Positions 11,143 through 23,640 of a stretch of DNA of 64,000 bases are shown here, piece after piece. The translations under genes were made by a program, and so were the position numbers. The stretch spans positions 133,329,254 to 133,393,253 of the forward strand of contig CM056721.1 of the NCBI GenBank assembly GCA_029844215.1. The letters run 5' to 3'. Each line of letters begins with the position of its first letter. The first letter of the stretch is position 1. The notes beneath the pieces were generated by a model. It saw only the letters and a program-made list of their open reading frames with translations. It did not search any database and had not been told where the DNA came from. This stretch comes from Przewalskia tangutica. Lineage: Eukaryota; Streptophyta; Magnoliopsida; Solanales; Solanaceae.

Positions 11143-11917
11143 GGGCTCGTTAGTCCCGAACAAAATTATTCTGAAATTATAATTATAATTGTTGCACCAA
11201 GTTATCCTACTTTTCATGTGGAATAATATAACGGATAAATTTCATAAATGTACACTTGACTGACTTACATTGCAAAAATATAGCTCAAAACATACATTGC
11301 AAACATATAGTCAAAAAATATTTTTATATAATGTTATACGCTTATAAACAAATACATGTACATTATATATATAGGTGTATGAAAGTGTATAATGTGTATG
11401 TATATACCATAAAAATAATTATATAGTATTATACATAAAATATGCATTTTTACACAATTATACAATATTGTATAAAAGGGTATAACACATAAATATGGAC
11501 TTATTTGGAATAAGAATCGCACTTTTATACAAGACAGATACACTACGTATACGAGTGTATAAAAATGTATAATAGTGTGTATGAGGTGTGTATACACCCA
11601 TATACACTATTATACAAAAACTAACTCCAACACCACTAATGATAGAGCAGTATCAGCCATTGTCGGAGTTTCGTTCTCCGACAAACTCCAACACCATCAT
11701 TGACGGAGCAGCAGCCACCAAAATGGTCTAAACCTTCTAAACCATCATCCCATTATCGTCTCTCCCACTACAATGGTCACTACACCATCTATAATGATGA
11801 CCAGCTCCGCCACTCTATTCTCATTGACCTTCGTAGTTGTTGGCGAACTTTCCTTCTTAATCATAATTCCTAAACCAACGAAACTTGTCGACGGTCTAGA
11901 TAGGAATAGGCTACATA
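11143..11917. other. AT-rich stretch with many GTGTATAA motifs
   Basis: From 11330 to 11630 the sequence is dominated by variants of GTATAA/TTATAC on both strands, giving long chance open frames that are not genes. From 11640 to 11890 short CTCCAACACCA repeats occur. No element limits found. Confidence 0.35.
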
Positions 11918-11922
11918 GAGAT

Positions 11923-14730
11923 TGTTACACCCCGTAATTCCAGGACATGTATATAAGAACGTACGTAAGGAATCAGGACGTTAAGATTTGAGACTTATAG
12001 AATTTATCGGAATTATGGAAATGTCGGAAAATGAAATATTACGACGAATGAGAGGGTGACACGTGTCACCCCCCCTAGTATGGTCTTGGTCGAAATGGAC
12101 CAAGGATATAATGGTCAAATGACCAAGGTAAGATGATCAAGTCTTGCAAGCCCAAAGCTTGATATAATTGACTAAGTCAATGAGCCCACTTGACTATAGA
12201 TATTTAAATCTCCTTCATCCAAACCCCACGAGTGTTTTAATCTTGACCCTCCATTTAATTATATATACACCCATATAGCAAGACAAGTCTCAACACTTAG
12301 AAAAAATTTCAAGAAAATCTTGTTCTTGTCTTGAAGCTCTCGGGTTAGGGCCTCCATTGAATGAAAAAAAAGATTGTTTGATGTTCATAATTCACGATAC
12401 TTAAACCCAAGGTTCCTAAGGGTATTGTAAGGATATCTCAATAGAAAGATCCCGAAAAAGCTACATTTTTACATTAGTCGCAAGGTGAAAACCTAAGTCG
12501 TTTTCATAGTTTTGGTTGGGAATTTAAGGAAAGTTGTTTATGTACTTCTAAGGGCTTCAAATGGCGGATTGGAGCGTGAAGGAAAGGAGTTAAGTTGCTA
12601 AGGAGCGACTTTGGATCTTGAAATTATATTAGGGCTTGTCAAGGTAACAATTTTGTCCTCTTAAGTGATTAAAGATTACTTATTGTTGTAGTCATATATA
12701 TATATATATATGCAAGCATGAGATATATATAATGGAGATTGAAATATTATGGAATATTTTGATGGAATCCGAAAGTTGCATGTTAGCCATAAGATTGTAA
12801 TTCAATTTAATTGTTAGTTTTAGTCGTCACATGTTATATAAAGAAGTGATTATAGTTGTTAAAATTGGTTGCGACTATATAACATGTTAGGACGACAATA
12901 TGGATTGAAAAGGAATTGGAAAGGATTATATGTTGTTGCACCTATTAGCCGAGAATGGCATTGTCTATTGAACTACTTGGTATTAATTGTGTGGCAGAAT
13001 TTTACACGTCCCGTTAGGCGTGTAATCCCCTTTTGTTAGCTACATTGTTGAGCCTTAAATGTGGCATGTTTGGTTATTGATTCGGGTCTTGAAAGAGGTG
13101 GAAAAGTACGTAGAAACAAAGGAAGTGCTGTCTAATTTTCCGTAGAATAAGTGACTTTACACTTAGAATATTCTACGTTTGAAACTAGAAGTTGATAGAC
13201 GTATTATGATCATTATAGGTTGACATACTACGTACGGCATAGTGGACTTAGCAAGTGGATTGAACCAAAGATGTATGTAGAACTTTCCCTATCTATTGAG
13301 CATGAGTTTTATAAATGTATAGTACGGTAGGCGTACGAGTTTTAAAGAAATTCGATTTTGTTTTGATATCATTAACTTGATATAAGAATGTCTAAGTTGG
13401 GTTAAGTTAGGTAATTAACTCATCTGATTTTTAAGAATGAAAATATCTTAGTTCCTAAAGTATAAAGTTATTATAACGGCTTTATGGGAAGTTGGTTATA
13501 ACAACTTTATGGAAAGTTAAAGGAATGGTTTTCTCTAGTAATGTAAACAAAGATAAATGACTTGAAATGAAGAAGGGCAAATATTGATTTAAAGGCATCA
13601 ATAGCTTAAAGTTTTACAGTAAAAGTCACTTGGTTTAGAAGCCTATAAATGTATTTCTAAAAGGTATTGTGACTTGTCTTGAAAAGTAGATATGACTTGA
13701 TACTAAGGGTATTAGTATCTTGGGGTTTTTATATGAAAAAAAGTCATTTTAAAAGAATAGAAGTACGTAGTACTTTGGGTTAAATTCCCGGATTTTTCAT
13801 GATATGACAGTGTCTTAAGTTAAATAAAATGAGAGTGCATGCTAATTAAGTCCAATGAGAAGTTAAGGGGTTTCTTAACTTGCTTATGTTATTTATGGTA
13901 GCCGGATGTGCTTGTGTTATATTGTTCATTACGGGGTCATTCCCCGGGCTTGTTGCATTTGCATATTTCATGGATTTGCTCCCCACGATGCGAGGAATAC
14001 CTCATGCGAGTTCGTAGGGCTCATGCGGGTGAAATAGTCCCATGCGGGGCGGACCGATCTATGCGAAGTTACCTCACGCGGTCCACACGACCTACGGGTG
14101 AAATAGTCAGGTAGGATTGCGTGATAATACTACGCTGACGGGTCCCAGGTTAATCACAGCTTCCTATTTTAAGAACCAGGAAATGTTTTATTTTGTTACT
14201 CCATTGTTGTTAGTAACGCGATTCTTAATTTGATTATCATACATGTCTCCAGCTTTATTTTAGACTTATGATGTAATTACAGTATTTCCAGTTTTACATA
14301 CTTGGTACATATTTTGTATTGACCCGCTCTGGAGCTGCGTTAAATCCGCAGGTAAATTAGCAGTTGTGGATCCTCACTCTTAGGATCACCGATCGGTTGT
14401 CGAAGGCTCCATTTCTCGAAGACTTGTCTTTTAGTGCAGTTTCACGATGTTGTAGATTTATGTACATTCGGGGTATGGCGTGGCCTGTCCGTCACGATTA
14501 TTATGTATAAATTCTTAGAGTGCGTAGTCATATCTTGTGGATTGAGTTGTAAAAAGACAGTAATCGCTTTTGGGCTTATGTATATATTTTTCGAAAGGTG
14601 GCCTTATCGGCTAACGTGTTGATATTTCATGACTAGTAATTATTGAGTTGTATGTATGTTCCGCTACTATTCTCTCACGATACTGTAAAGGGCGCCAGTG
14701 AGGCACCGCCGTCCGGCCTGTCGCATGACA
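11923..14730 (+). repeat. 5' LTR of the Tekay element
   Basis: It starts TGTTACACCCCGTAATTCC and ends GCATGACA. It contains an 18-bp G-box palindrome at 12054-12071 and a TATA-like TATATA at 12262 followed by a plausible RNA start. A (TA)n run lies near 12697. A block near 13990-14110 alternates GATGCGAGGAATACCTCATG and GGTGAAATAGTC. It closely matches the 3' LTR in the first 2 kb but differs by many small indels in the GC-rich last third. Confidence 0.95.
12054..12071. promoter_or_regulatory. Palindromic G-box in the 5' LTR
   Basis: GGGTGACACGTGTCACCC is a perfect 18-bp palindrome centred on CACGTG, the binding core of plant bZIP/bHLH (ABRE-type) factors. It sits about 190 bp upstream of the LTR TATA box. 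The 3' LTR keeps 16 bp of it at 19888-19903. Confidence 0.6.
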
Positions 14731-14734
14731 AAAG

Positions 14735-14745
14735 TGGTATCGAGC
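14735..14745 (+). other. Primer-binding site
   Basis: TGGTATCGAGC lies 4 nt after the 5' LTR. It resembles TGGTATCAGAGC, the complement of the initiator-Met tRNA 3' end, with CAGA replaced by CGA. Confidence 0.75.
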
Positions 14746-14894
14746 GATTAGTCATCGGAAAGTGTCTACTGCATCGTGTTCAGTAGTCTTCGTTATCGGT
14801 GTCGCGCACCACATCTATAACCGTGAGATCGCAGGACATTTAGGATTGGTTTCCATTCTTCTCTCAAGATCGTGCAGAGAAATGTCTTATTAGG

Positions 14895-16200
14895 TTGAAT
14901 CCTCTCCGACCTATTCTTATGTATCGATTATGCCTCACGGCGCGAGGCCCGATGGCGGCGCAAAGAATGCGAGTCGCTAGTGGTACACAGAGGGTTACTA
15001 GGACTCAGGCCCAGATTATGCCTGAGGATGTGGGTCGGTCGGCGAGTTCACCACACGACAGACAGATTAGAGCGAGAGGCCGTAGCCCCAGAGGTTCCGA
15101 TACCGAGCCACTGGGCCTGCAGCGGCGAGTATAGAGATTATGGGAGCAGATCGGGTTATTGACTAGATAGTGGCGAGGCGCAACACGACAGGAGTATGTA
15201 GCTAACCTAGAGCCGACAGTTTGAGGATTCGGGATTTTCTGGGTTGTAATCCACCCGAGTTCTATGGTTCGAGATATGAGGATGATCCTCAGGAGTTCAT
15301 TCGACAGATACAGCAGACTATGCAGATACTTATGACCTCGGAGACAGAGTCAGTTGTGTTAGCTTCTTACCGGTTACGCGATATTGCGTTGAACTGGTTT
15401 GAGTCGTGGGAGCTGTCTAGAGGTGTGGGTGCTCTTCCATATGTTTGGGATGAGTTCACATAGGCCTTCCTTGATCACTTTTTGCCTCCTGAGATGAGAA
15501 GAGCCCGCGTGGATAGGTTCTCGACGTTGAGACAGAATGGGAGGACTATAAGAGAGTATAACCTGGAGTTTGACTCATTGGCCAGGTATGCGCTATTACG
15601 GCGATGCAGTTCACCGCTATGTGACGGCTAGACCGTTATATGGTTCGCATGCCCGGAGTGAGCATGGCCCTTCACCGGTATGGATATTGCCATAATGCAG
15701 CTTATGCATGCGGATCGGCGATGAGAGAGAGAGGCCGCCAGACCCGGCGACCCAAGAGGCCGGGACGGCAGGTTTCATGGTAACTTTCGAGGCGACAGCC
15801 AGCGAACTAGGTCTACATTTGATCGGCCCGAGTGCTCCTTCTCGATTTTCGCGCGAGATTTGATCATCCGGTTATTCGGGCAGTGCCTGGCTTCGGTTTC
15901 GGGAGGCGAGATCGTGGCCGATCGAGGCGCCTATCTCGGTGTGTTCGATGCGGTAGATCTCACCCTGGTGAGTGTCGATCTTGCCGAGCTTGTTTCTCTT
16001 GGACGCAGGCCATATGAAGAGGGATTGTCCGACCAGATGCGACGTGGGTGGTATGGTTCAGCCTACAGGGTCAGTTGTTGGGTCTTCATCTTCTGTGGTT
16101 ATGCGCCCCGGAGGGCAGGGTGTTCACGGACCGGCAGGCCGCGGCAGTGATCGTGGTGGAGGTCCTAGTTCTAGCGGTCCGCAGAACCGCATATATTCCT
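14895..16200 (+). pseudogene. Tekay gag, broken
   Basis: The best-preserved piece is 15221-15463, which reads FLGCNPPEFYGSRYEDDPQE and then WFESWE, the retrotransposon gag core. It runs into a TAG where a Q codon (CAG) is expected. The downstream part (ARVDRFSTLRQNG, the zinc-knuckle region near 15960-16050) can be followed only by jumping between frames. No intact CCHC knuckle is readable. Confidence 0.8.
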
Positions 16201-16244
16201 TAGCCAGCCGGCAAGATCAAGAGGCTTCATCGGATGTCGTCACA

Positions 16245-17340
16245 AATACATTATTGATTTCATGATGTGACGTTTATGCTTTGATAGATCCAGGTTCTAC
16301 CTTGTCCTATGTGTCCCCTCATATTGCTGGTAGAATATGGATAGAGCCGGTGGCGATAAAGCCTTTTGAGGTAGCTACGCTAGTGGGTGATTCGGTGTTA
16401 GTTGAGCGGGCGTACAAAGATTGCCCGGTGTTCATATACAGTCGTCAGACCCTAACAGACTTGATAGAGTTGGAGATGACAGATTTTGACGTCATTATGG
16501 GTATGGATTGGTTGTCTTCTTGTTATGTCAACGTTGACTGTAGAGACAGGTTGGTCCGATTCCAGTTTCCCGGTGAGTCGGTTATTGAGTGGAAGGGCAA
16601 TACAGCATCGCCGAGGGGTAGATTTATTTCTTACCTCAAGGCTAGGAAGATGGTGCAGAAAGGGTACATCTATCATCTGGTTCGGGTATTCGATACAGAG
16701 GCTGATGTGCCAGTTCTTCAGTCAGTTCCGGTGGTTAGAGAGTTTCCGGATGTATTCCCAGATGATCTCTTTGGTATTCCTCCAGAGAGGGAGATTGAGT
16801 TTTGTATTAATGTGTTGTCAGACACTCGGCCTATATCTATTCCGCCGTACAGGATGACACCTGCTGAGTTGAGGGAGTTGAAGGACCAGCTGAAAGATTT
16901 GCTGGAAAAAGGCTTTATTATGCCTAGTATTTCTCCCTGGGGAGCGCCGGTTTTGTTTGTAAAGAAGAAAGATGGGACGTTGCGTATGTGTGTTGACTAC
17001 AGGCAGCTGAACAAGGTAACCATCAAGAATAGATACCCCCTCCCCAAGATTGATGATTTGTTTGACCAGTTGCAAGGTGTGAGGTGTTTTTCCAAGATAG
17101 ACCTGCGGTCCGGTTATCATCAGGTGCGAGTTAGGGAGGCAGACATCCCGAATACTGTATTTAGGACCCGGTATGGGCACTATGAGTTCAGGGTGATGTC
17201 TTTCGGTTTGACTAACGCTCCAGCGGTATTTATGGATTTGATGAACCGAATGTTCAAGCCATGTCTGGATACGTTTGTTATAGTATTCATTGATGACATC
17301 CTGGTTTATTCTCGCACTGAGCAGGAGCATGTAGATCACT
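16245..17340 (+). pseudogene. Tekay protease and reverse transcriptase
   Basis: Longest open part of the element. The aspartic protease motif is IDPGSTLSYVSPHIAG. The linker and RT follow: PPYRMTPAELRELKDQL, GAPVLFVKKKDGTLRMCVDY, the RT core SKIDLRSGYHQVRV, FGLTNAPAVFMDLMN and the catalytic FIDDILVYS. The catalytic YXDD-type box is FIDD here. The frame collapses right after HVDHLR at about 17340, before the connection domain. Confidence 0.9.
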
Positions 17341-17690
17341 TGAGGACGGATTGGGTCCTCGGAGCCGTAGTTATACGCCAAGTTCTCTGAGTTTTGGTTG
17401 GCCTCGATGGCATTCTCGGGGCACATTATCCGACGGTGTGCGGGTTGATACGGCGAAGATCGAGTCGGCCAAGACTTGCCGAGACCTACTACTCGACGGA
17501 GCGCAGCTTTTAGTATCGCGAGTTATTATCGTATATTTGTGAGCGCCACTTCGATATCGCGCCTTTGACTAGCCGACTCGAAACGCTAAGTTCCGCCGAC
17601 GAAGCTTGTGAGAAGGGCTTCCGATTCGAAGGAAAAGTTGATGGCGACTCGGTTCTTACTATTCAGGGTTTTAGAGTTATGTGATTTATT
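17341..17690 (+). pseudogene. Scrambled RT-RNase H connection segment
   Basis: Fragments of the expected protein can be traced in all three frames (YAKF.., RVDTAKIES, SYYRIFV) but with a short indel every 10-30 bp. The segment is strikingly rich in CG dinucleotides. It looks either intensely mutated or mis-sequenced. Confidence 0.6.
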
Positions 17691-18515
17691 GTGATGCCTG
17701 TATCGGGCAGGTGCGTATTGATGCAAAGACGACAAAGTTATAGCCTTATGCTTCCCGACTACGTAAGCGAGAGGAATTACCCTACTCACGACTTAGAGTT
17801 GGCCGCAGTTATTCATGCCTTGAAGATTTGGAGACATTATTTGTACGGGGTTCACGTGGATATTTATACAGACCACAAGAGTCTCCAGTACATCTTCAGG
17901 CAGAGGGAGCTGAACTTGCCGCAGAGACGGTGGTTAGAGTTGCTGAAAGATTATGATGTTGATATCCTATACCATCCGGGAAAAGCCAACGTGATTGCAG
18001 ATGTTTTGAGTCGTAGATCTATGGGGAGTCTGTCAGAGGTACAACCAGATAGACAGGACATGGTCCGTCAGATCCATCAGCTAGCGAGCCTTGGGGTTCG
18101 GTTGGTCGATACCGATGATAGTGGGATACGGGTTCGAGAGGTTGCCGAGTCTTCCATCGTTGAAGAGGTGAAGAGGCGACAATATGAGGATCCAGTTCTA
18201 ATACGGTATCGAGATACGGCTCTTCGAGGGGAGAAAAGTTTATTTGAGGTAGCGCCTGATGGGGTGCTAAGATTCGAGGGCAGATTGTGTGTTCCCGATG
18301 TTGCAGGACTTCGTCAGCAGGTTCTAGGGGAGGCACACAGTGCCCATTACTCTATTCATCCGGGGTCGACTAAGATGTACCATGACCTCAGATGTATGTA
18401 TTGGTGGGATGGCCTGAAGAGGGACGTAGCAGAGTTTGTTGCTCAGTGTTCGAATTGTCGGGCGTCGGTTGAGCACCAGAAGCCCGGTGGGCTATTGCAG
18501 CGATTGATATTCTGA
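17691..18515 (+). pseudogene. Tekay RNase H and integrase zinc-binding domain
   Basis: The RNase H part has ERNYPTHDLELAAVIHALK, YTDHKSLQYIF and HPGKANVIADVLSRR. The integrase HHCC domain follows (HSAHYSIHPGSTKMYHDL, WWDGLKRDVAEFV, CSNCRASVEHQKP). Open for 274 codons, then a frameshift and stop (TGA) at the start of the integrase core. Confidence 0.9.
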
Positions 18516-19104
18516 CATGGAAGTGGGAGGTGATCAACATGGATTTTGTTACAGGGTTACCTCGTACTCAGATGAAGAGTGATTCCATCTGGGTTATTGT
18601 GGATAGGTTGACGAAATTAGCCTGCTTTCTTCCAGTCAGGACTACGTATTCGGCTGAGGATTATGCTAGACTGTATATCAGGGAGATTGTGTGACAGCAT
18701 GGAGTTCCTATATCTATTATATCAGACAGAGGAGGCCAGTTTACGGCTAACTTCTGGAGGTCTTTCCATAAGGTGTTAGGGACATAGGTGAGTCTCAGTA
18801 CCGCGTTTCATCCTCGCATCGACGCAGCAGAGCGTCTTATCCGAGCCGCGAGGATATGTTGCGGGCCTGTGTTATTGATTTCAGGGGTAGCTGGGAGGAT
18901 CATTTGTCTCTGGTTGAGTTTGCATATAACAACAGCTACCACTCTAGTATACAGATGACGCCATATGAGGCTTTGTATGGACGGAAGTGTAGGTCGTCGA
19001 TTGGTTGGTTCGACGTGGGCGAGGTTCAGTTAGTTGTCCCAGACTTGATTCAGCAGGCTGTGGATAAGGTGAAGCTTATCCAGGAGAGACTGTTAGCAGC
19101 TTAG
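18516..19104 (+). pseudogene. Tekay integrase core, broken
   Basis: The core reads VINMDFVTGLPRTQ (first catalytic D), then ISDRGGQFTANFW (second D) with two in-frame stops (TGA near 18693, TAG near 18786) at places where CAG codons are expected, then a frameshift through 18810-18860. It continues as WEDHLSLVEFAYNNSYHSS and MTPYEALYGRKCRS to a TAG at 19102-19104. Confidence 0.85.
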
Positions 19105-19617
19105 AGTCGGCAGAAGTCTTATGCAGATAATCGGTGTCGACAATTGGAGTTTCAGGTTGACGATTGGGTCTTCTTGAAGATATCACCCATGAAGGGTGTG
19201 ATGAGGTTTGGAAAGAAGGGAAAACTTAACCCAAGGTACATTGGGCCTTACCAGATCATCCGTAGAGTAGGAAAAATTGTCTATGAGTTGGAACTACCGT
19301 CCGACTTGGAGGCAGTACATCCGGTCTTCCATGTTTCTATGTTGCGGAAGTGTATCAGAGATCCATCGAGAGTTTTCCCAACTAGTGATATCCAGGTGAC
19401 GGAGGGATTATCGTATAAGGAGAGTCCCATAGCGATACTCGATCGCCAGGTCAGGCGACTGCGAACCAAGAATGTGGCTTCCGTCAAAGTCTTGTGGCAG
19501 AATGATAATAGAGATGAGATGACTTGGGAAGCAGAGGAGGACATGATGAATAAGTATCCTCACTTATTCCCTACACCTTCAGGTAATTCTTCTCCATTAC
19601 TTATCAGTTTTAGTTGA
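19105..19617 (+). pseudogene. Tekay integrase C-terminus with chromodomain-like end
   Basis: GPY/F-type module: FLKISPMKGVMRFGKKGKL, RYIGPYQIIRRVG, HPVFHVSMLRKC. It is followed by a chromodomain-like segment: ILDRQVRRLRTK, VKVLWQN, EMTWEAEEDM, YPHLF. Chromoviruses use this domain to target heterochromatin. Open from 19144 to its stop at 19617. Confidence 0.9.
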
Positions 19618-19740
19618 CGTATTTACTTAAGTGTTATTATGTGGCCAGTTGTGGCATAGTTGGTATGTAGGGATTGTAAAAGGAGATTATGTCGCTATCT
19701 ATTAGATTGACTCCGAAAGAACATTCGGGGACGAATGTTT

Positions 19741-19755
19741 CTAATGGGGGAATAA
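19741..19755 (+). other. Polypurine tract
   Basis: The purine-rich AATGGGGGAATAA lies directly before the 3' LTR start TGTTACACC, where the plus-strand DNA primer is expected. Confidence 0.7.
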
Positions 19756-22591
19756 TGTTACACCCCGTAATTTCAGGACATGTATATAAGAACGTACGTA
19801 AGGAATCAGGACGTTAAGATTTGAGACTTATAGAATTTATCGGAATTATGGAAATGTCGGGAAACGAAATATTACGACGAATGGGAAGGTGACACGTGTC
19901 ACCCATAGTATGGTCTTGGTCGAAATGGACCAAGGATATAATGGTCAAATGACCAAGGTAAGATGATCAAGTCTTGCAAGCCCAACGCTTGATATAATTG
20001 ACTAAGTCAATGAGCCCACTTGACTATAGATATTTAAATCTCCTTCATCCAAACCCCACAAGTGTTTTAATCTTGACCCTTCATTTAATTATATATACAC
20101 CCATATAGCAAGACAAGTCTCAACACTTAGAAAAAATTTCAAAAAAATCTTGTTCTTGTCTTGAAGCTCTCGGGTTAGGGCTTTCATTGGAAGAAAAAAA
20201 TTTCGTTTGATGTTCATAATTCACGATACTTAAATCCAAGGTTCCTAAGGGTATTGTAAGGATATCAATAGAAAGATCCCGGAAAAGCTACATTTTTACA
20301 TTAGTCGCAAGGTGAAAACCTAAGTCGTTTTCATAGTTTTGGTTAGGAATTGAAGGAAAGTTGTTTATGTACTTCTAAGGGCTTTAAATGGTGGATTGGA
20401 GCGTGAAGGAAAGAAGCTAAGTTACTAAGGAGCGACTTTGGATCTTGGAATTATATTAGGGCTTGTCAAGGTAACAATCTTGTCCTCTTAAGTGATTAAA
20501 GATTACTTATTGTTGTAGTCATATATATATATATATATGCAAGCATGAGATATATATAATGGAGATTGAAATATTATGAAAGATTTGGATGGAATCCGAA
20601 AGTTGCATATTTAACCTTAAGATTGTAATTCGATTTAGTTATTAGTTTTAGTCGTCGCATGCTATATAAAGAAGGGATTGTAGTTGTTGTTATCTATTGC
20701 GGCTATATAACATGTTAGACTAAACAACTTGGATTGAAAAGGAATTGGAGAAGACTTTGTGTTGTTGTACATTGATTAGCCGAGAATGACATTGGAATAT
20801 TGGACTATTTTGATATCAATTGTGGGGCAGAATTTTACACGTCCTGTTAGGCGTGTAATCCCCTTTTGTTAGCTACATTGTTGAGCCTTAAATGTGGCAT
20901 GTTTGGTTATTGATTCGGGTCTTGAAAGAGGTGGAAAAGTACGTAGAAACAAAGGAAGTGCTGTCCAATTTTCCGTAGAATAAGTGACTTTACACTTAGA
21001 ATATTCTACGTTTGAAACTAGAAGTTGATAGACGTATTATGGTCATTATAGGTTGACATACTACGTACGGCATATTGGACTTAGCAAATGGATTGAACCA
21101 AAGAGGTATGTAGAACTTTCCCTATCTCTTGAGCATGAGTTTTATAAATATATAGTACGGTAGGCGTACGAGTTTTAAAGAAATTTGGTTTTGTTTTGAT
21201 ATCATTAACTTGATATAAGAATGTCTAAGTTAGGCGAGTTAGGTAATTAACTCATTTGATTTTTAAGAATGAAAATGTCTTAGTTCCTAAAACATAAAGT
21301 TATTATAACGACTTTATGAGAAGTTGATTATAACAACTTTATGGAAAGTTAAAGGAATGATTTTCTCTAGTAATGTAAATAAAGATAAATGACTTGAAAT
21401 GAAGAAGGTCAAATATTGATTTAAAGGCATCAATAGCTTAAAGTTTTACAGTAAAAGTCACTTGGTTTAGAAGCCTATAAATGTATTTCTAAAAGGTATT
21501 GTGACTTGTCTTGAAAAGTAGATATGACTTGATACCAAGGGTATTAGTATCTTGGGGTTTTTATATGAAAAAGAGTCATTTTAAAAGAATAGAAGTACGT
21601 AGTACTTTGGGTTAAATTCCCGGATTTTTCATGATATGATAGTGCCTTAAGTTAAATAAAATGAGAGTGCTTGCTAATTAAATCCAATGAGAAGTTAAGG
21701 GGTTTATTAACTTGCTTATGTTATTTATGATAACCAGTTGTGCTTGTGTTATATTGTTCATTACGGGGTCATTCCCCGGGCTTGTTGCATTTGCATATTC
21801 CGTGTATTTTCTCCCCACGATGCGAGGAATACCTCATGCGAGTCCGTAGGGCTCATACGGGTGAAATAGTCCCATGCGGGGCGGACCAATCCTATGCGAG
21901 GAAGTTACCTCATGCGGGTCCACACGGCCTATGCGGGTGAAATAGTCCCAGGAGTAGGATTGTGTGATAATACTACGGGCGGATGGCCCTAGGTTAATCA
22001 CATGCTTCCTATTTTAAGAACCGGAATTTTTTTATTTTGTTACTCTCATTGTTAGTAAGGCACAGTTACTGTTAATTTGATTATCATACATGTCTCCAGC
22101 TTTATTTTAGACTTATGATGTAAATTAAAGTATTTCTAGTTTTACATACTTGGTACATATTTTGTATTGACCCCCTTTCTTGAAGTGCGTTAAATCTGCG
22201 GTAAGGGTAGCGAGTTGTGGATCCTCACTCTTAGGATCACCGATCGGTTGTCGAGAACCGTTTCTCAGAAGACTTGTCTTTTGGTACGGTTTCACGATGT
22301 TGTAGATTTATGTACATTCGGGGTATGGCGAGCCTCCGTCACAGTTGTTATGTAAAAATTCTTAGAGGTCTGTAGTCATATCTTGTGGATTGGGTTGTAA
22401 AAAGACAGAGGTAACTGCTTTTGGGCTTATGTATATATTTTTCGAAAGGTGGCCTTATCGGCTAATCTGTTGATATTTCATGACTAGTAATTGTTGAGTT
22501 GTATGTATGTACCGCTACTATTCTCTGATGTATACATGTAAGGGGTGCCCAGGTAGGGCACCAGTCGCCGGCCCGGAGTCGGGTCATGACA
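19756..22591 (+). repeat. 3' LTR of the Tekay element
   Basis: Begins TGTTACACCCCGTAATTTC and ends GGGTCATGACA. Matches 11923-14730 throughout, including the TATA region, the (TA)n run (about 20521) and the GATGCGAGGAATACCTCATG block near 21817. Its GC-rich end is more complete than in the 5' LTR. Confidence 0.95.
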
Positions 22592-22596
22592 GAGAT

Positions 22597-23640
22597 AGAG
22601 TGAGTAGCAGCAGGATGATGATCAAATATGAGTGAACTATATTTTTTGCCATTGCCGCGCGAACTAGATCTAGAGTTTCGGTAACAGCAATAAGCGGATG
22701 AGAGAGAGATGAGGCAGTAGAGAGAGAGTGTGTGTGACAGCAGCAAGAGGCGGAGGATATAGAGAGATCAGGCGGCAGAGAGAGGGAGTGCACGAGAGAG
22801 AGAGCAGTGAGGGAAGAAAATAGGTCGTTCATTTGCAAGACTTAAAAAGGTCGGTCAATTCTAATAAAATTATTACCCTGGTTAACATATAACGTAATTA
22901 AATCTAATATAACACAAAGTTCGAGATGTAAATTTATCTTGAAATTAATTATATTTTCAATTAAGCCATGACAAATAACAAATGACGCATTATGTAGCAT
23001 GCTCAAAGAAAGGAACAATAGCAACATATAAAAATGTGTTCCTCATCCTCTTAATCTTCTCCTCAACTTCCTCCTTCTTTTTAAACTTCCTCAAAATCTT
23101 TGATCGATTGGCAAAAATTCTCTCACAAAGTGTTACACGATCAACATATATAATGTTCTTTTTATTTAGTGTTTCACCTTTTTATTTTTTATTTTGAAGT
23201 GAAATACTGAGATGTATTGTAAATTTTTGTAATTTTTTTGTTTAATTTAGACCAAGTTCGGGGTGATAAAGAATAGATTAAGGTTTATTTTTTCGAAAAC
23301 TTACAACCTAACTCAAATTTAAAACTCAAACTCACTTCTTCAAGTTGTTCAACAATGAATGGTTACCTTTCTAATATGATTCATATCACCCAAATCTTAC
23401 AAAATTTGTACTCTAACCACGATTTAGTCTCCAAGTATATCAACAAATCAAGTTTATCCGTTAATAACAATAGGACTCACAATTTTCAAATTCAACTTTG
23501 AAGATATAAACTCAATTATTTTAATAATGGAGTTTTCGAGAATTTATCCTTGTAATATAAATTTAAAAACAAGGATGAAATTGTCACTTATGTAGATTTT
23601 CCAAATTTGTGTGGGTCAGAAGGGAAGAGAGAACATTGAG
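22597..23640. other. GA-rich then AT-rich intergenic stretch
   Basis: 22600-22850 is an imperfect GAGAGAG/AGTGAG-rich tract that produces leucine/serine-rich chance frames on the minus strand. No gene or element seen beyond it. Confidence 0.35.

Larger units (their letters stand above)
11923..22591 (+). mobile_element. Full-length Tekay-lineage Gypsy (chromovirus) retrotransposon
   Basis: A 10.7-kb element with direct LTRs (11923-14730 and 19756-22591), both TG...CA. It is flanked by the perfect 5-bp target duplication GAGAT (11918-11922 and 22592-22596). Order inside: primer-binding site, gag, protease, reverse transcriptase, RNase H, integrase, chromodomain-like C-terminus, polypurine tract. 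Very long LTRs plus a chromodomain place it in the Tekay/Del lineage. All coding parts carry stops and frameshifts, so it is not autonomous today. Confidence 0.95.

Noticed and set aside
11334..11597. 87-codon tyrosine/isoleucine-rich minus-strand frame
   Set aside because: Produced by GTATAA-type AT repeats; no gene-like composition.
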